Positions 30,170 to 38,390 are shown, numbered from the stretch's first letter. The stretch: DNA of 64,000 nucleotides from a bacterium (GCA_905221235.1 CAJNCJ010000002.1:62001-126000), one strand, 5' to 3'. Notes: generated from the sequence alone by a model not told the origin. Translations and numbers: made by a program.

Positions 30170-30427
30170 GACTCTTTATCAACTGTACTTGGTGGGATGT
30201 CAATCCTACTCTATGGAGTTATAGCCAGCAACGGTTTGAAAGTCTTGATCAAAGAACGTGTTGATTTCGCTCAAATGCGTAACCTAATCATCGCAAGTGC
30301 TATGTTGGTTCTTGGACTTGGAGGATCTATCCTTAAACTCGGTCCAGTTACACTTTCATGTACTGCCCTATCAGCCATGACAGGAATCATCTTGAACTTA
30401 ATCTTGCCATACGAAAATAAAGATTAA
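30170..30427 (+). pseudogene. 3' remnant of a uracil permease gene
   Basis: The frame ending at the TAA 30425-30427 encodes the last ~85 residues of a UraA/PyrP-type nucleobase permease: LGGMSILLYGVIASNGLKV, then two membrane helices and LILPYENKD. There is no start; the preceding sequence is the terminator of the flavoprotein operon. The 5' nine-tenths of the gene are missing. In pneumococcus, from memory, a full uracil permease gene sits close to ffh, so this may be the scar of a rearrangement. Confidence 0.8.
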
Positions 30428-30443
30428 GAATCTAAATACACCT

Positions 30444-30608
30444 AAGAGTCTGGGACAAAAAGATTTTGATTTTAGGAATTCTTTATTATAAATTTTTAAA
30501 ATCGATAGGTTAGACAAAAAGCGAACAAGACAGAATTCTGAGTGTCAGATAACTTGTTTTGTTCGCTTTTTATATTTAAGGTTAGACTTTTGTCCCAGAC
30601 TCTTTTTC
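30444..30608. repeat. Nested hairpin repeat (SPRITE-like)
   Basis: The outer arms, AAGAGTCTGGGACAAAAG (30444-30461) and its complement (30587-30604), enclose a second hairpin AAAAAGCGAACAA / TTGTTCGCTTTTT (about 30515-30571). Such large nested structures resemble the SPRITE repeats of pneumococcus; the family assignment is from memory. The 57605-57745 element shares the outer-arm pattern. Confidence 0.55.
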
Positions 30609-30646
30609 GTATATCATAATAAAAGTGTCTTAACAAAATTATTAAA

Positions 30647-30702
30647 ATCAAAAAACGCATAATATCAGGTATTCACATAAACCTTGATACTATGCATTTT
30701 GT
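30647..30702 (-). terminator. Repeat-type hairpin, probable ffh terminator
   Basis: AAAAACGCATAATATCAGGT pairs with ACCTTGATACTATGCATTTT. Read on the minus strand it is followed by TTTTTTGATTTT, so it can end ffh transcription. Nearly the same hairpin occurs at 48583-48642 and 57631-57683. Confidence 0.65.
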
Positions 30703-30737
30703 TATAATATTTGCTTTATTTGGCTCAATCTCTTGTC

Positions 30738-32309
30738 TTACTTACGTTTCTTCTTCGCTTTTTTCATTTTGTTAGCCATACGTTTCATGGATTGTTTCAT
30801 AGCAAATTCACCGATTTTACCTTTGAGTCCGCCACCAAACATCTGGCTCATATCCGGCATTCCTGCTCCTCCTAGAGCTGACAAGTCAGGCATACCACCT
30901 TGTCCCATCATTCCTTTAAGGGCAGACATATCCATGCCTCCCATATTTGGCATATTTTTAGGAAGGTTGTTTGGATTGATTCCCATTTGCTTCATCATTT
31001 TGTTCATATCCCCAGACATGACACCCTGCATGAGTTGTTTAGCCTGGTTAAAGTCTTTAATGAATTTATTGACTTCGACAAATGTATTTCCAGAACCAGC
31101 TGCGATACGACGGCGACGGCTCGGATTTAACAAATCTGGATTTTCACGTTCTTCAGGTGTCATTGAAGACACAATAGCACGTTTGCGAGCAATCTGGCGT
31201 TCATCTACCTTCATGTTTTGAAGGGCTGGATTGTTGGCCATACCTGGAATCATCTTGAGCAAGTCTTCCATCGGCCCCATGTTTTGCACCTGATCCAACT
31301 GATCAATGAAATCATTGAAATCAAAGGTGTTTTCGCGCATCTTCTCAGCCATTTCAAGGGCTTTTTGCTCATCGTATTCCTGAGAAGCTTTCTCAATCAA
31401 CGTAAGCATATCCCCCATACCAAGGATACGGCTAGACATGCGATCTGGGTGGAAGGTTTCAATGTCTGTAATCTTTTCACCCGTACCAGTGAACTTGATT
31501 GGTTTTCCGGTAATGTGACGAACAGACAGAGCAGCACCACCACGAGTATCGCCATCAATCTTGGTAAGGATAACTCCAGTTACTTCTAACTGAGCATTGA
31601 ACTCACGCGCAACATTGGCCGCTTCTTGACCAATCATGGCATCAACCACGAGGAGGATTTCATTTGGTTGAGCCAGTGCTTTCACGTCACGAAGCTCATT
31701 CATCAGAAGCTCATCAATCTGCAAACGACCTGCCGTATCAATCAAGACATAGTCATTATGATTAGCTTGGGCTTGTTCCAAACCTTGACGAACAATCTCC
31801 ACAGCTGGAACCTCTGTCCCGAGAGCGAAAACCGGCACATCAATCTGTTGACCCAGTGTCTTCAGCTGGTCAATAGCTGCAGGACGGTAAATATCCGCCG
31901 CAATCATCAAAGGACGAGCATTTTCTTCCTTCTTGAGTTTGTTGGCCAATTTACCAGCAAAGGTTGTTTTACCAGCCCCCTGCAAACCGACCATCATGAT
32001 GATTGTAGGAATCTTAGGTGACTTGATAATTTCTGCCGTATCAGAACCTAAAACGGCTGTCAGTTCCTCATCAACGATTTTAATAATTTGTTGCGCAGGA
32101 TTAAGGGTATCAATGACCTCATGCCCGACTGCACGCTCACGAACTTTCTTGATAAAGTCCTTTACAACAGGCAAGGCAACGTCGGCCTCAAGCAAGGCCA
32201 AGCGAATCTCTTTAGTTGCCTCTTGAACATCAGATTCAGAGATTTTTCCTTTTTTACGTAGATTTTTAAAGACGTTCTGCAAACGTTCTGTTAAACTTTC
32301 AAATGCCAT
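30738..32309 (-). CDS. ffh: Signal recognition particle protein
   Basis: SRP54-type GTPase that binds 4.5S RNA and signal sequences and targets ribosomes to FtsY at the membrane. The 523 residues show the N domain, the G domain with P-loop GLQGAGKTTFAGKLA near residue 108, DTAGRL near residue 190 and TKIDGDTRGGA near residue 248, and a methionine-rich M domain (from about 330) with a basic tail. It lies 11 bp behind ylxM, the usual pairing in Gram-positives. Confidence 0.96.
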   Translation of the reverse strand: MAFESLTERLQNVFKNLRKKGKISESDVQEATKEIRLALLEADVALPVVKDFIKKVRERAVGHEVIDTLNPAQQIIKIVDEELTAVLGSDTAEIIKSPKIPTIIMMVGLQGAGKTTFAGKLANKLKKEENARPLMIAADIYRPAAIDQLKTLGQQIDVPVFALGTEVPAVEIVRQGLEQAQANHNDYVLIDTAGRLQIDELLMNELRDVKALAQPNEILLVVDAMIGQEAANVAREFNAQLEVTGVILTKIDGDTRGGAALSVRHITGKPIKFTGTGEKITDIETFHPDRMSSRILGMGDMLTLIEKASQEYDEQKALEMAEKMRENTFDFNDFIDQLDQVQNMGPMEDLLKMIPGMANNPALQNMKVDERQIARKRAIVSSMTPEERENPDLLNPSRRRRIAAGSGNTFVEVNKFIKDFNQAKQLMQGVMSGDMNKMMKQMGINPNNLPKNMPNMGGMDMSALKGMMGQGGMPDLSALGGAGMPDMSQMFGGGLKGKIGEFAMKQSMKRMANKMKKAKKKRK

Positions 32310-32320
32310 TTTTCTTCCTC

Positions 32321-32653
32321 TTATTCTCTATTATCAATGCTTGTTAAAATTTCTATCTGCTCCTGCAGAAAATCATCCTTGGGATAGCGCTCCAAAATCT
32401 GGTCAAAAATCTGACTTCGGACAATGTAGTCCGAGTACATGTGCAATTTCATCTCATAATCTTCCAGAATCTTTTCTGTCCGCTTGATATTATCATAGAC
32501 AGCCTGACGACTAACACCAAATTCCTCGGCAATCTCAGCAAGGCTGTAATCATCAGCGTAGTAGAGCTCGATATAATTCATTTGCTTGTCTGTCAAAAGC
32601 GCTGCATAAAATTCAAAGAGCGCATTCATACGATTGGTTTTTTCAATTTCCAT
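32321..32653 (-). CDS. ylxM: YlxM-type helix-turn-helix accessory protein of the SRP operon
   Basis: A 110-residue UPF0122 protein. A sigma-70 region 4-like helix-turn-helix is visible ([21 protein letters not shown], residues about 32-52). In S. mutans and relatives YlxM binds SRP components and assists Ffh-FtsY; that is family knowledge. It precedes ffh by 11 bp on the same strand. The extended -10 TATAAT lies seven bases before the ATG and no ribosome site can fit, so the mRNA is likely leaderless. Confidence 0.9.
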
Positions 32654-32660
32654 AACTTTT

Positions 32661-32666
32661 ATTATA
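32661..32666 (-). promoter_or_regulatory. ylxM-ffh extended -10 element
   Basis: TGGTATAAT on the minus strand, seven bases before the ylxM ATG. Confidence 0.6.
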
Positions 32667-32752
32667 CCAAAAAATAGCCTAATCTACCACACTAGGAAGT
32701 CAATACAAGAAGATAGCTAGCTAAATTTGAGAAATTTGAAAAAGACAAGAGA

Positions 32753-33130
32753 CTAGCCCCAAGTAATTTCCAATTGATAGCTGGCAAAGGGTTGTCCCTC
32801 TTGATTTTGTAGTTGATAGTCTAAATAGATCTTTTGTCCATCCACTTGATAACGATTCGTTTGGATGATAAACTCCTGCATCCCCATGGGTGTGGGGATA
32901 TAGGCTAAACTATCACTATCCTTTAGAAAGCGCATAATGGTTTTCGGAGTGGAAAAACGGGTCATCACCAGTTCTTGAGCATGAAATTTAATCACTACTT
33001 TTTCCTTTTCCTCATTATAGAAAAGCAGGTAGCTATAATCTCCTTTTTCATGCACTTCCACGTCATAAAGCTGGTCAATCACTTCCAACTGCTCATCAAA
33101 CTGAATCGTATTTCGCATCCTAATCTTCAC
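32753..33130 (-). CDS. DUF1934 beta-barrel protein
   Basis: A 125-residue protein of the DUF1934 (YwiB-like, lipocalin-type) family. It is almost all beta strands, from MKIRMRNTIQFDEQLEVIDQL to the C-terminal YQLEITWG, and has no signal peptide or catalytic motif that I can see. Function unknown; a small-molecule-binding barrel is only a structural guess. It stands 99 bp upstream of ylxM on the same strand and diverges from the HD hydrolase gene. Confidence 0.75.
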   Translation of the reverse strand: MKIRMRNTIQFDEQLEVIDQLYDVEVHEKGDYSYLLFYNEEKEKVVIKFHAQELVMTRFSTPKTIMRFLKDSDSLAYIPTPMGMQEFIIQTNRYQVDGQKIYLDYQLQNQEGQPFASYQLEITWG

Positions 33131-33189
33131 ATCAAGTCCTCTTTCTTGTCTCTTGTCCTACTATTTTACCAAAAACTCTAGCTTTTTGC

Positions 33190-33195
33190 TATAAT
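33190..33195 (+). promoter_or_regulatory. Extended -10 of the HD hydrolase gene, six bases from the start codon
   Basis: TGCTATAAT ends six bases before the ATG at 33202, so the predicted transcript begins at the start codon. Confidence 0.6.
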
Positions 33196-33201
33196 GGTCA
33201 T

Positions 33202-34506
33202 ATGAACGAAAAAGTATTCCGTGACCCAGTTCACAACTACATCCATGTCAATAATCAAATCATCTATGACTTAATTAATACAAAAGAATTTCAACGTTTG
33301 CGCCGTATCAAGCAACTGGGAACTTCCAGTTATACCTTCCACGGTGGGGAGCACAGCCGCTTCTCCCACTGTCTAGGAGTCTATGAAATTGCACGACGCA
33401 TCACAGAGATTTTTGAAGAAAAATATCCTGAAGAATGGAATCCTGCCGAGTCTCTCTTGACCATGACCGCTGCTCTCCTACATGACCTTGGGCATGGTGC
33501 TTACTCCCATACTTTTGAACATCTCTTTGATACAGATCATGAGGCCATTACTCAGGAGATTATCCAAAGTCCTGAGACAGAGATTCACCAAGTCCTGCTA
33601 CAAGTGGCGCCAGATTTTCCAGAAAAGGTTGCCAGTGTCATAGACCATACCTACCCTAACAAGCAGGTTGTGCAACTCATTTCTAGTCAGATTGATGCAG
33701 ACCGCATGGACTATCTCTTGCGCGACTCCTATTTTACAGGTGCTTCCTATGGAGAATTTGACCTGACTCGCATTCTCCGAGTCATTCGTCCTATCGAAAA
33801 CGGTATTGCCTTTCAGCGCAATGGCATGCATGCCATCGAAGACTACGTCCTCAGTCGCTACCAGATGTACATGCAGGTTTATTTCCACCCAGCAACACGC
33901 GCCATGGAAGTTCTCCTACAGAATCTCCTCAAACGCGCAAAGGAACTCTATCCTGAAAAAAAAGATTTCTTTGCACGAACTTCTCCACATCTCCTGCCAT
34001 TCTTTGAAAAAAATGTGACCTTAGCTGACTATCTGGCTCTGGATGATGGTGTGATGAATACCTACTTCCAACTCTGGATGACCAGTCCTGACAAGATTCT
34101 CGCAGATTTGTCGCAACGCTTTGTCAACCGCAAGGTCTTTAAATCCATTACCTTTTCACAAGAAGACCAAGACCAACTCGCTAGCATGAGAAAATTGGTT
34201 GAAGACATCGGCTTTGATCCCAACTACTACACTGCCATTCATAAGAACTTTGACCTTCCTTATGATATCTATCGTCCCGAATCTGAAAATCCACGGACAC
34301 AGATTGAGATTTTACAAAAAAATGGAGAACTTGCCGAACTCTCTAGCCTGTCTCCTATCGTCCAATCCCTTGCTGGAAGTCGACACGGAGATAATCGCTT
34401 TTATTTTCCAAAAGAAATGTTGGACCAAAACAGCATCTTCGCAAGCATTACCCAGCAATTTTTACACTTGATTGAGAATGATCATTTTACCCCAAATAAA
34501 AACTAG
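33202..34506 (+). CDS. HD-domain phosphohydrolase (YwfO/dNTPase-like)
   Basis: A 434-residue metal-dependent phosphohydrolase. HD-superfamily residues are visible: HSRFSH near residue 51 (His), HDLGHGAYSHTFEH near residue 94 (His-Asp and following His), and a late Asp in SQIDADRMDYLLRDS near residue 167. The layout matches the dGTPase/SAMHD1-like proteins of Firmicutes (YwfO of Bacillus). Likely substrates are dNTPs, but the preferred one cannot be told from sequence. The stop is 12 bp before a HAD phosphatase gene, so the two probably form an operon. Confidence 0.88.
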   Translation: MNEKVFRDPVHNYIHVNNQIIYDLINTKEFQRLRRIKQLGTSSYTFHGGEHSRFSHCLGVYEIARRITEIFEEKYPEEWNPAESLLTMTAALLHDLGHGAYSHTFEHLFDTDHEAITQEIIQSPETEIHQVLLQVAPDFPEKVASVIDHTYPNKQVVQLISSQIDADRMDYLLRDSYFTGASYGEFDLTRILRVIRPIENGIAFQRNGMHAIEDYVLSRYQMYMQVYFHPATRAMEVLLQNLLKRAKELYPEKKDFFARTSPHLLPFFEKNVTLADYLALDDGVMNTYFQLWMTSPDKILADLSQRFVNRKVFKSITFSQEDQDQLASMRKLVEDIGFDPNYYTAIHKNFDLPYDIYRPESENPRTQIEILQKNGELAELSSLSPIVQSLAGSRHGDNRFYFPKEMLDQNSIFASITQQFLHLIENDHFTPNKN

Positions 34507-34518
34507 AAGAGGAAATTT

Positions 34519-35325
34519 ATGAGTATTAAACTAATCGCCGTCGATATTGACGGAACCCTAGTCAACAGCCAAAAGGAAATCACCCCTGAAGTCTTTTCTG
34601 CCATCCAAGATGCCAAAGAAGCTGGTGTCAAAGTCGTGATTGCAACTGGCCGCCCCATCGCAGGTGTTGCCAAACTTCTCGACGACTTGCAGTTGAGAGA
34701 TGAAGGTGACTATGTCGTAACCTTCAACGGTGCCCTTGTCCAAGAAACTGCTACTGGCCATGAGATTATCAGCGAATCCTTGACCTATGAGGATTATCTG
34801 GATATGGAATTCCTCAGTCGTAAGCTCGGTGTCCACATGCACGCTATTACCAAGGACGGTATCTATACTGCCAATCGCAATATCGGAAAATACACAGTGC
34901 ACGAATCAACCCTCGTCAGCATGCCCATCTTCTACCGCACTCCTGAAGAAATGGCTGGCAAGGAAATTGTCAAGTGTATGTTCATCGATGAGCCTGAGAT
35001 TCTGGATGCTGCAATTGAAAAGATACCAGCAGAATTTTACGAACGCTACTCCATCAACAAATCTGCTCCTTTCTACCTCGAACTCCTTAAAAAGAATGTG
35101 GACAAAGGTTCAGCCATCACTCACCTAGCTGAAAAACTCGGATTGACCAAAGATGAAACCATGGCTATCGGTGACGAAGAAAATGATCGTGCCATGCTGG
35201 AAGTCGTTGGCAACCCTGTAGTCATGGAAAACGGAAATCCAGAAATCAAAAAAATCGCCAAATACATCACTAAATCTAACGATGAATCCGGCGTTGCCCA
35301 TGCTATCCGTACATGGGTACTGTAA
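34519..35325 (+). CDS. Cof-type HAD-IIB sugar-phosphate phosphatase
   Basis: A 268-residue haloacid dehalogenase hydrolase of the Cof/YidA subgroup. Motif I is DIDGTLVNS (nucleophile Asp near residue 9), motif II is VVIATGRP near residue 40, the type IIB cap lies between about 85 and 190, and the final acidic motif is IGDEENDRAML near residue 217. The family hydrolyses sugar phosphates, flavin or PLP phosphates; the substrate is not predictable. It follows the HD hydrolase gene after 12 bp. Its original terminator has been split by the IS element just downstream. Confidence 0.9.
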   Translation: MSIKLIAVDIDGTLVNSQKEITPEVFSAIQDAKEAGVKVVIATGRPIAGVAKLLDDLQLRDEGDYVVTFNGALVQETATGHEIISESLTYEDYLDMEFLSRKLGVHMHAITKDGIYTANRNIGKYTVHESTLVSMPIFYRTPEEMAGKEIVKCMFIDEPEILDAAIEKIPAEFYERYSINKSAPFYLELLKKNVDKGSAITHLAEKLGLTKDETMAIGDEENDRAMLEVVGNPVVMENGNPEIKKIAKYITKSNDESGVAHAIRTWVL

Positions 35326-35338
35326 AAGAGAAATAGAC

Positions 35339-35346
35339 GAAAACCG
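35339..35346. repeat. Left 8-bp target-site duplication
   Basis: GAAAACCG, repeated directly at 36812-36819 on the other side of the IS; 8 bp is the usual ISL3-family duplication length. Confidence 0.92.
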
Positions 35347-35470
35347 GGCTTTATAATATTTGTAGTGGGTAAATCCTCTATAGATATTATGGAGCCTATT
35401 TTTGTGTAGAAAAAAAGTCCCATATAACCTATAATGAAAAGCGACAAAACAACTCATTAGAAAGATTCAT

Positions 35471-36777
35471 ATGGAACAATTACATTTTATCACAAAACTG
35501 CTCGATATCAAAGACCCTAATGTCCAAATTATGGATATCGTGAATAGAGATACACACAAGGAAATCATCGCTAAACTGGATTATGAGGCTCCATCTTGTC
35601 CTGATTGCGGAAGTCAAATGAAGAAATATGACTTTCAAAAACCGTCTAAGATTCCTTACCTTGAAACGACTGGTATGCCTACTAGAATCCTCCTGAAAAA
35701 GCGTCGTTTCAAGTGCTATCATTGCTCTAAAATGATGGTAGCCGAGACCTCTCTCGTCAAGAAAAATCATCAAATTCCTCGTATTATCAACCAAAAGATT
35801 GCGCAAAAGTTGATTGAAAAAACTTCTATGACCGATATTGCTCATCAGCTGTCCATTTCAACTTCAACTGTCATACGTAAACTGAATGACTTTCACTTTA
35901 AGCATAACTTTAGACGACTTCCTAACATTATGTCCTGGGACGAGTATTCTTTTACCAAGGGAAAGATGAGTTTCATTGCGCAAGATTTTGACAATCTCAA
36001 TATTATCACTGTTCTTGAGGGTAGAACACAAACTGTCATCCGAAATCACTTTCTTCGATACGATAGAGCTGTTCGTTGTCAGGTAAAAATCATTACGATG
36101 GATATGTTTAGTCCCTACTATGCCTTAGCTAAACAGCTTCGCTTTCGAATTTCTAGGCTCAGGCTGAAACAGTCTCCCAGACTGTTTCACTCCCATGTGC
36201 TAAAATCGTTCTAGATCGATTTCACATTGTCCAACATCTCAGCCGTGCTATGAGTCGTGTTCGTGTCCAAATCATGAATCAATTTGAACGAAAATCCCAT
36301 GAATCCAAGGCTATCAAGCGCTACTGGAAGCTCATCCAGCAAGATAGTCGTAAACTCAGCGATAAGCGATTTTATCGCCCTACTTTTCGCATGCACTTAA
36401 CGAATAAAGAGATTCTAGACAAGCTTTTGAGCTATTCAGAAGACTTGAGACACCACTATAATCTCTATCAGCTCTTGCTTTTTCACTTTCAGAACAAGGA
36501 GCCAGACAAATTTTTCGGACTCATTGAGGACAATCTGAAACAGGTTCATCCTCTGTTTCAGACTGTCTTTAAAACCTTCCTCAAGGATAAAAAACAGATT
36601 GTCAATGCCCTTCAACTACCTTATTCTAATGCCAAATTAGAAGCGACTAATAATCTCATCAAACTTATCAAGCGAAATGCCTTTGGTTTTCGGAACTTTG
36701 AAAACTTCAAAAAACGGATTTTTATCGCTCTGAATATCAAAAAAGAACGGACAAATTTCGTCCTTTCTCGATCTTAG
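35471..36777 (+). pseudogene. ISL3-family transposase, broken by a ~50-bp hairpin insertion
   Basis: The first frame (35471-36214) encodes the zinc-finger N-terminus (CPDCGSQM and CYHCSKM) and the start of the DDE core (IITMDMFSPYYALAKQL). It then runs into RFRISRLRLK and other non-family residues and stops. The second frame resumes near 36199 (VLDRFHIVQHLSRA) and continues to 36777 with the normal C-terminus. Between them, about 36141-36193, lies extra sequence with the perfect hairpin GAAACAGTCT-CCC-AGACTGTTTC. Without it the two halves would join, so transposition needs a helper copy elsewhere. Confidence 0.9.
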
Positions 36778-36787
36778 CTTTTCTTCA

Positions 36788-36811
36788 ACCCACTACAGTT
36801 GACAAAGAGCC
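36788..36811. repeat. Right terminal inverted repeat of the IS
   Basis: Its complement starts GGCTCTTTGTCAAC and ends TGTAGTGGGT, matching the left end at 35347-35370 best at the two extremes. Confidence 0.88.
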
Positions 36812-36837
36812 GAAAACCGCTCAGCTGAGCGGTTTTT
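36812..36837. terminator. Restored bidirectional terminator next to the IS
   Basis: ACCGCTCAGCTGAGCGGT stem, A run before and TTTTT after. It begins inside the right target duplication and serves tRNA-Arg on the minus strand, and before the insertion probably the HAD gene on the plus strand. Confidence 0.8.
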
Positions 36838-36850
36838 GATATCTAATTAC

Positions 36851-36922
36851 TGCCCCCTGCAGGAATCGAACCTGCAACTACTCCTTAGGAGGGAGTTGTT
36901 ATATCCATTGAACTAAGGGAGC
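36851..36922 (-). tRNA. tRNA-Arg (anticodon CCT)
   Basis: On the minus strand the acceptor arm GCTCCCT pairs with AGGGGGC, discriminator A. Loop CTCCTAA on an ACTCC/GGAGT stem gives anticodon CCT, which reads AGG. The T arm is TGCAG-GTTCGATT-CCTGCA-like. No CCA is encoded. Confidence 0.93.
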
Positions 36923-36924
36923 TA

Positions 36925-36958
36925 GAGAAAAACTCTGCTAAATAAGCAGAGTTTTTAG
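36925..36958 (-). terminator. rplS terminator
   Basis: AAAACTCTGC pairs with GCAGAGTTTT around a short loop, flanked by A and T runs, between rplS and tRNA-Arg. Confidence 0.8.
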
Positions 36959-36963
36959 TCGAA

Positions 36964-37311
36964 TTAACGACGGATTTCTTTGATACGAGCTGCTTTACCT
37001 TGAAGAGCACGCAAGTAGTACAATTTCGCACGACGTACTTTACCGTAACGAACAACTTCGATTTTTTCAACACGTGGAGTGTGGATTGGGAAGATACGCT
37101 CAACACCTACACCGTTAGAGATTTTACGAACTGTGTAGTTTTCTGAGATGCCAGCACCTTTACGTGCGATAACAACACCTTCAAAAATCTGGATACGTTC
37201 ACGGTTACCTTCGACAACTTTCGCGTGTACACGAACAGTGTCACCAGGACGGAATGATGGGATATCTGTACGAAGTTGACCTTCAGTCAAGCTTTGGATT
37301 AATGGATTCAT
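36964..37311 (-). CDS. rplS: 50S ribosomal protein L19
   Basis: A 115-residue protein of normal L19 length that sits at the 30S-50S interface. Family sequence is visible throughout: [39 protein letters not shown] and [20 protein letters not shown], ending with the basic [22 protein letters not shown] precedes the ATG. The gene is monocistronic with its own terminator, and the leader carries two stable hairpins that probably serve autoregulation. Confidence 0.97.
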
Positions 37312-37403
37312 TTTATTCTCCTATCTTTGTCAATCTTGAGGAATCTTCCTCAGCGGATAAACTGTATTTTTGTGCGTCCATTACACACAAGATACAGTTT
37401 ACC
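37312..37403 (-). promoter_or_regulatory. Structured rplS 5' leader, candidate L19 autoregulatory RNA
   Basis: Two hairpins precede rplS on the minus strand: a long one with AAACTGTAT arms (37359-37400) and the perfect TGAGGAA-GA-TTCCTCA (37337-37352). Ribosomal L19 leaders are known in Firmicutes; whether this matches the published motif needs a covariance search. Confidence 0.5.
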
Positions 37404-37429
37404 AAATTTCCACCAAAAAGTAAAGAAAT

Positions 37430-37759
37430 TTATAGCAGAATTCCTAAAAAAATCGCAACTAAACCACCTAAGTAGGTCAAAGTCAAGTAAGAATAAAATA
37501 CCCTCTTATCACTTAGCAACCTTTGCAGCTCATCATTCAAGGTCGAAAAAGTTGTCAAACCTCCACAAAAACCAGTTGCTAAAATAGCATAGATTTCCTT
37601 AGACTCCACATGATTGTAGAACAATCCAATCAAAAAACAACCGAGAAGATTAGCTATAAGCGTTCCCAAGGGCATTTTAGAAGCTTGATTATAGCGGGAA
37701 AAGAAATACCGTACTAAGGCTCCAAGCCCACAAGCAATTGCAAGATAGACGATTACCAT
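37430..37759 (-). CDS. crcB: Fluoride channel subunit CrcB (Fluc), second copy
   Basis: A 109-residue membrane protein with four helices. It shows GALVRYFFSRYN near residue 13, GTLIANLLGCFLIG near residue 32 (with the pore Asn) and GFCGGLTTFSTL near residue 68, the Fluc signature. Fluc proteins export fluoride as dual-topology dimers; where two genes are adjacent, as here, they commonly form a heterodimer with fixed opposite orientations. It overlaps the first copy by seven bases. I see no fluoride riboswitch in front of the pair. Confidence 0.92.
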   Translation of the reverse strand: MVIVYLAIACGLGALVRYFFSRYNQASKMPLGTLIANLLGCFLIGLFYNHVESKEIYAILATGFCGGLTTFSTLNDELQRLLSDKRVFYSYLTLTYLGGLVAIFLGILL

Positions 37760-38127
37760 TTCTTCCTCCCCACATAGTATGCCAAGAGCAGGCCTCCACC
37801 GATGCTCAAAAGTAAATACAGAACCAAACTCAGATAACGCCCTGTATCAAGCAGTTTCACAGCATCAAGCATGAGACTAGAAAAGGTTGTCAAACCTCCG
37901 CAAAAACCCGTCCCCAGTGCTAAAACCAAGCCCTTACTAGTCCCCTTATAGACCAGATAGCCTTTTACCAAATAAACCAGGCAGAAAATTCCCAGATAGT
38001 TGACAAAGAGAGTGCCCCAAGGAAAATCTGGACTGGCTGGTAACCAAGTGGAAACTAGATAGCGGACAAGTCCGCCCACCATGGCAGCTAGAAAAATTCC
38101 TAGCGGATAAAATTGTTCTTTTTTCAT
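37753..38127 (-). CDS. crcB: Fluoride channel subunit CrcB (Fluc), first copy
   Basis: A 124-residue four-helix membrane protein: GGLVRYLVSTWLP near residue 18, GTLFVNYLGIFCLV near residue 38 with the pore Asn, and GTGFCGGLTTFSSLM near residue 75. It overlaps the chorismate mutase gene upstream (4 bp) and the second crcB gene downstream (7 bp), so the three are probably co-translated. Together with the second copy it should form the fluoride exporter. Confidence 0.92.
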   Translation of the reverse strand: MKKEQFYPLGIFLAAMVGGLVRYLVSTWLPASPDFPWGTLFVNYLGIFCLVYLVKGYLVYKGTSKGLVLALGTGFCGGLTTFSSLMLDAVKLLDTGRYLSLVLYLLLSIGGGLLLAYYVGRKKW

Positions 38128-38390
38128 TTGATGTTTTGATCCTGATAATCACGCGAACGTTTGAGTATGTCAGAAAAAGTCGCGACAATAGTCTCCTGAT
38201 AGCGCTTGTCTCCTACACGACTTCTAACCTTTTCAAAAATAACCGCTTCTCTCTTAGTATCTAAAATCGGTTTACCTGAAGCTTTCTTATAGGCAACTAC
38301 ATCCTCAACCAAATGCATTCGTTCTTCTAAGAGCTTGACGATTTGGTCGTCGATTTGATCAATTTCTTGACGAATAATATCTAAATCCAT
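38124..38390 (-). CDS. Chorismate mutase, AroQ type
   Basis: An 88-residue all-helical protein of the monofunctional AroQ class. MDLDIIRQEIDQIDDQIVKLL is the typical N-terminal helix with the catalytic Arg, and VVAYKKASGKPILD near residue 31 carries the conserved Lys. It converts chorismate to prephenate for phenylalanine and tyrosine. GGAGGA precedes the ATG. It lies between the flavodoxin terminator and crcB and overlaps crcB by four bases; the combination has no obvious functional logic but is also found in pneumococcus. Confidence 0.88.
   Translation of the reverse strand: MDLDIIRQEIDQIDDQIVKLLEERMHLVEDVVAYKKASGKPILDTKREAVIFEKVRSRVGDKRYQETIVATFSDILKRSRDYQDQNIK

Larger units (their letters stand above)
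35347..36811 (+). mobile_element. IS1167-like element (ISL3 family), transposase disrupted
   Basis: A 1465-bp insertion sequence with 24-bp imperfect terminal inverted repeats (35347-35370 and 36788-36811, sharing GGCT and TGTAGTGGGT) and an 8-bp target duplication. It landed in the 5' arm of a terminator hairpin behind the HAD phosphatase gene; the right-hand copy of the target restores the full hairpin (36812-36836). It is about 30 bp longer than the ~1435 bp I recall for IS1167, in line with an internal insertion in the transposase gene. Intact ends and exact target repeats suggest a fairly recent arrival. Confidence 0.92.

Noticed and set aside
30008-30190. Long plus-strand reading frame starting at 30008 that continues into the permease remnant
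   Set aside because: Its first part is the repetitive tail of the flavoprotein gene read in another frame, then the terminator; only the part after about 30170 has real homology, as a remnant.
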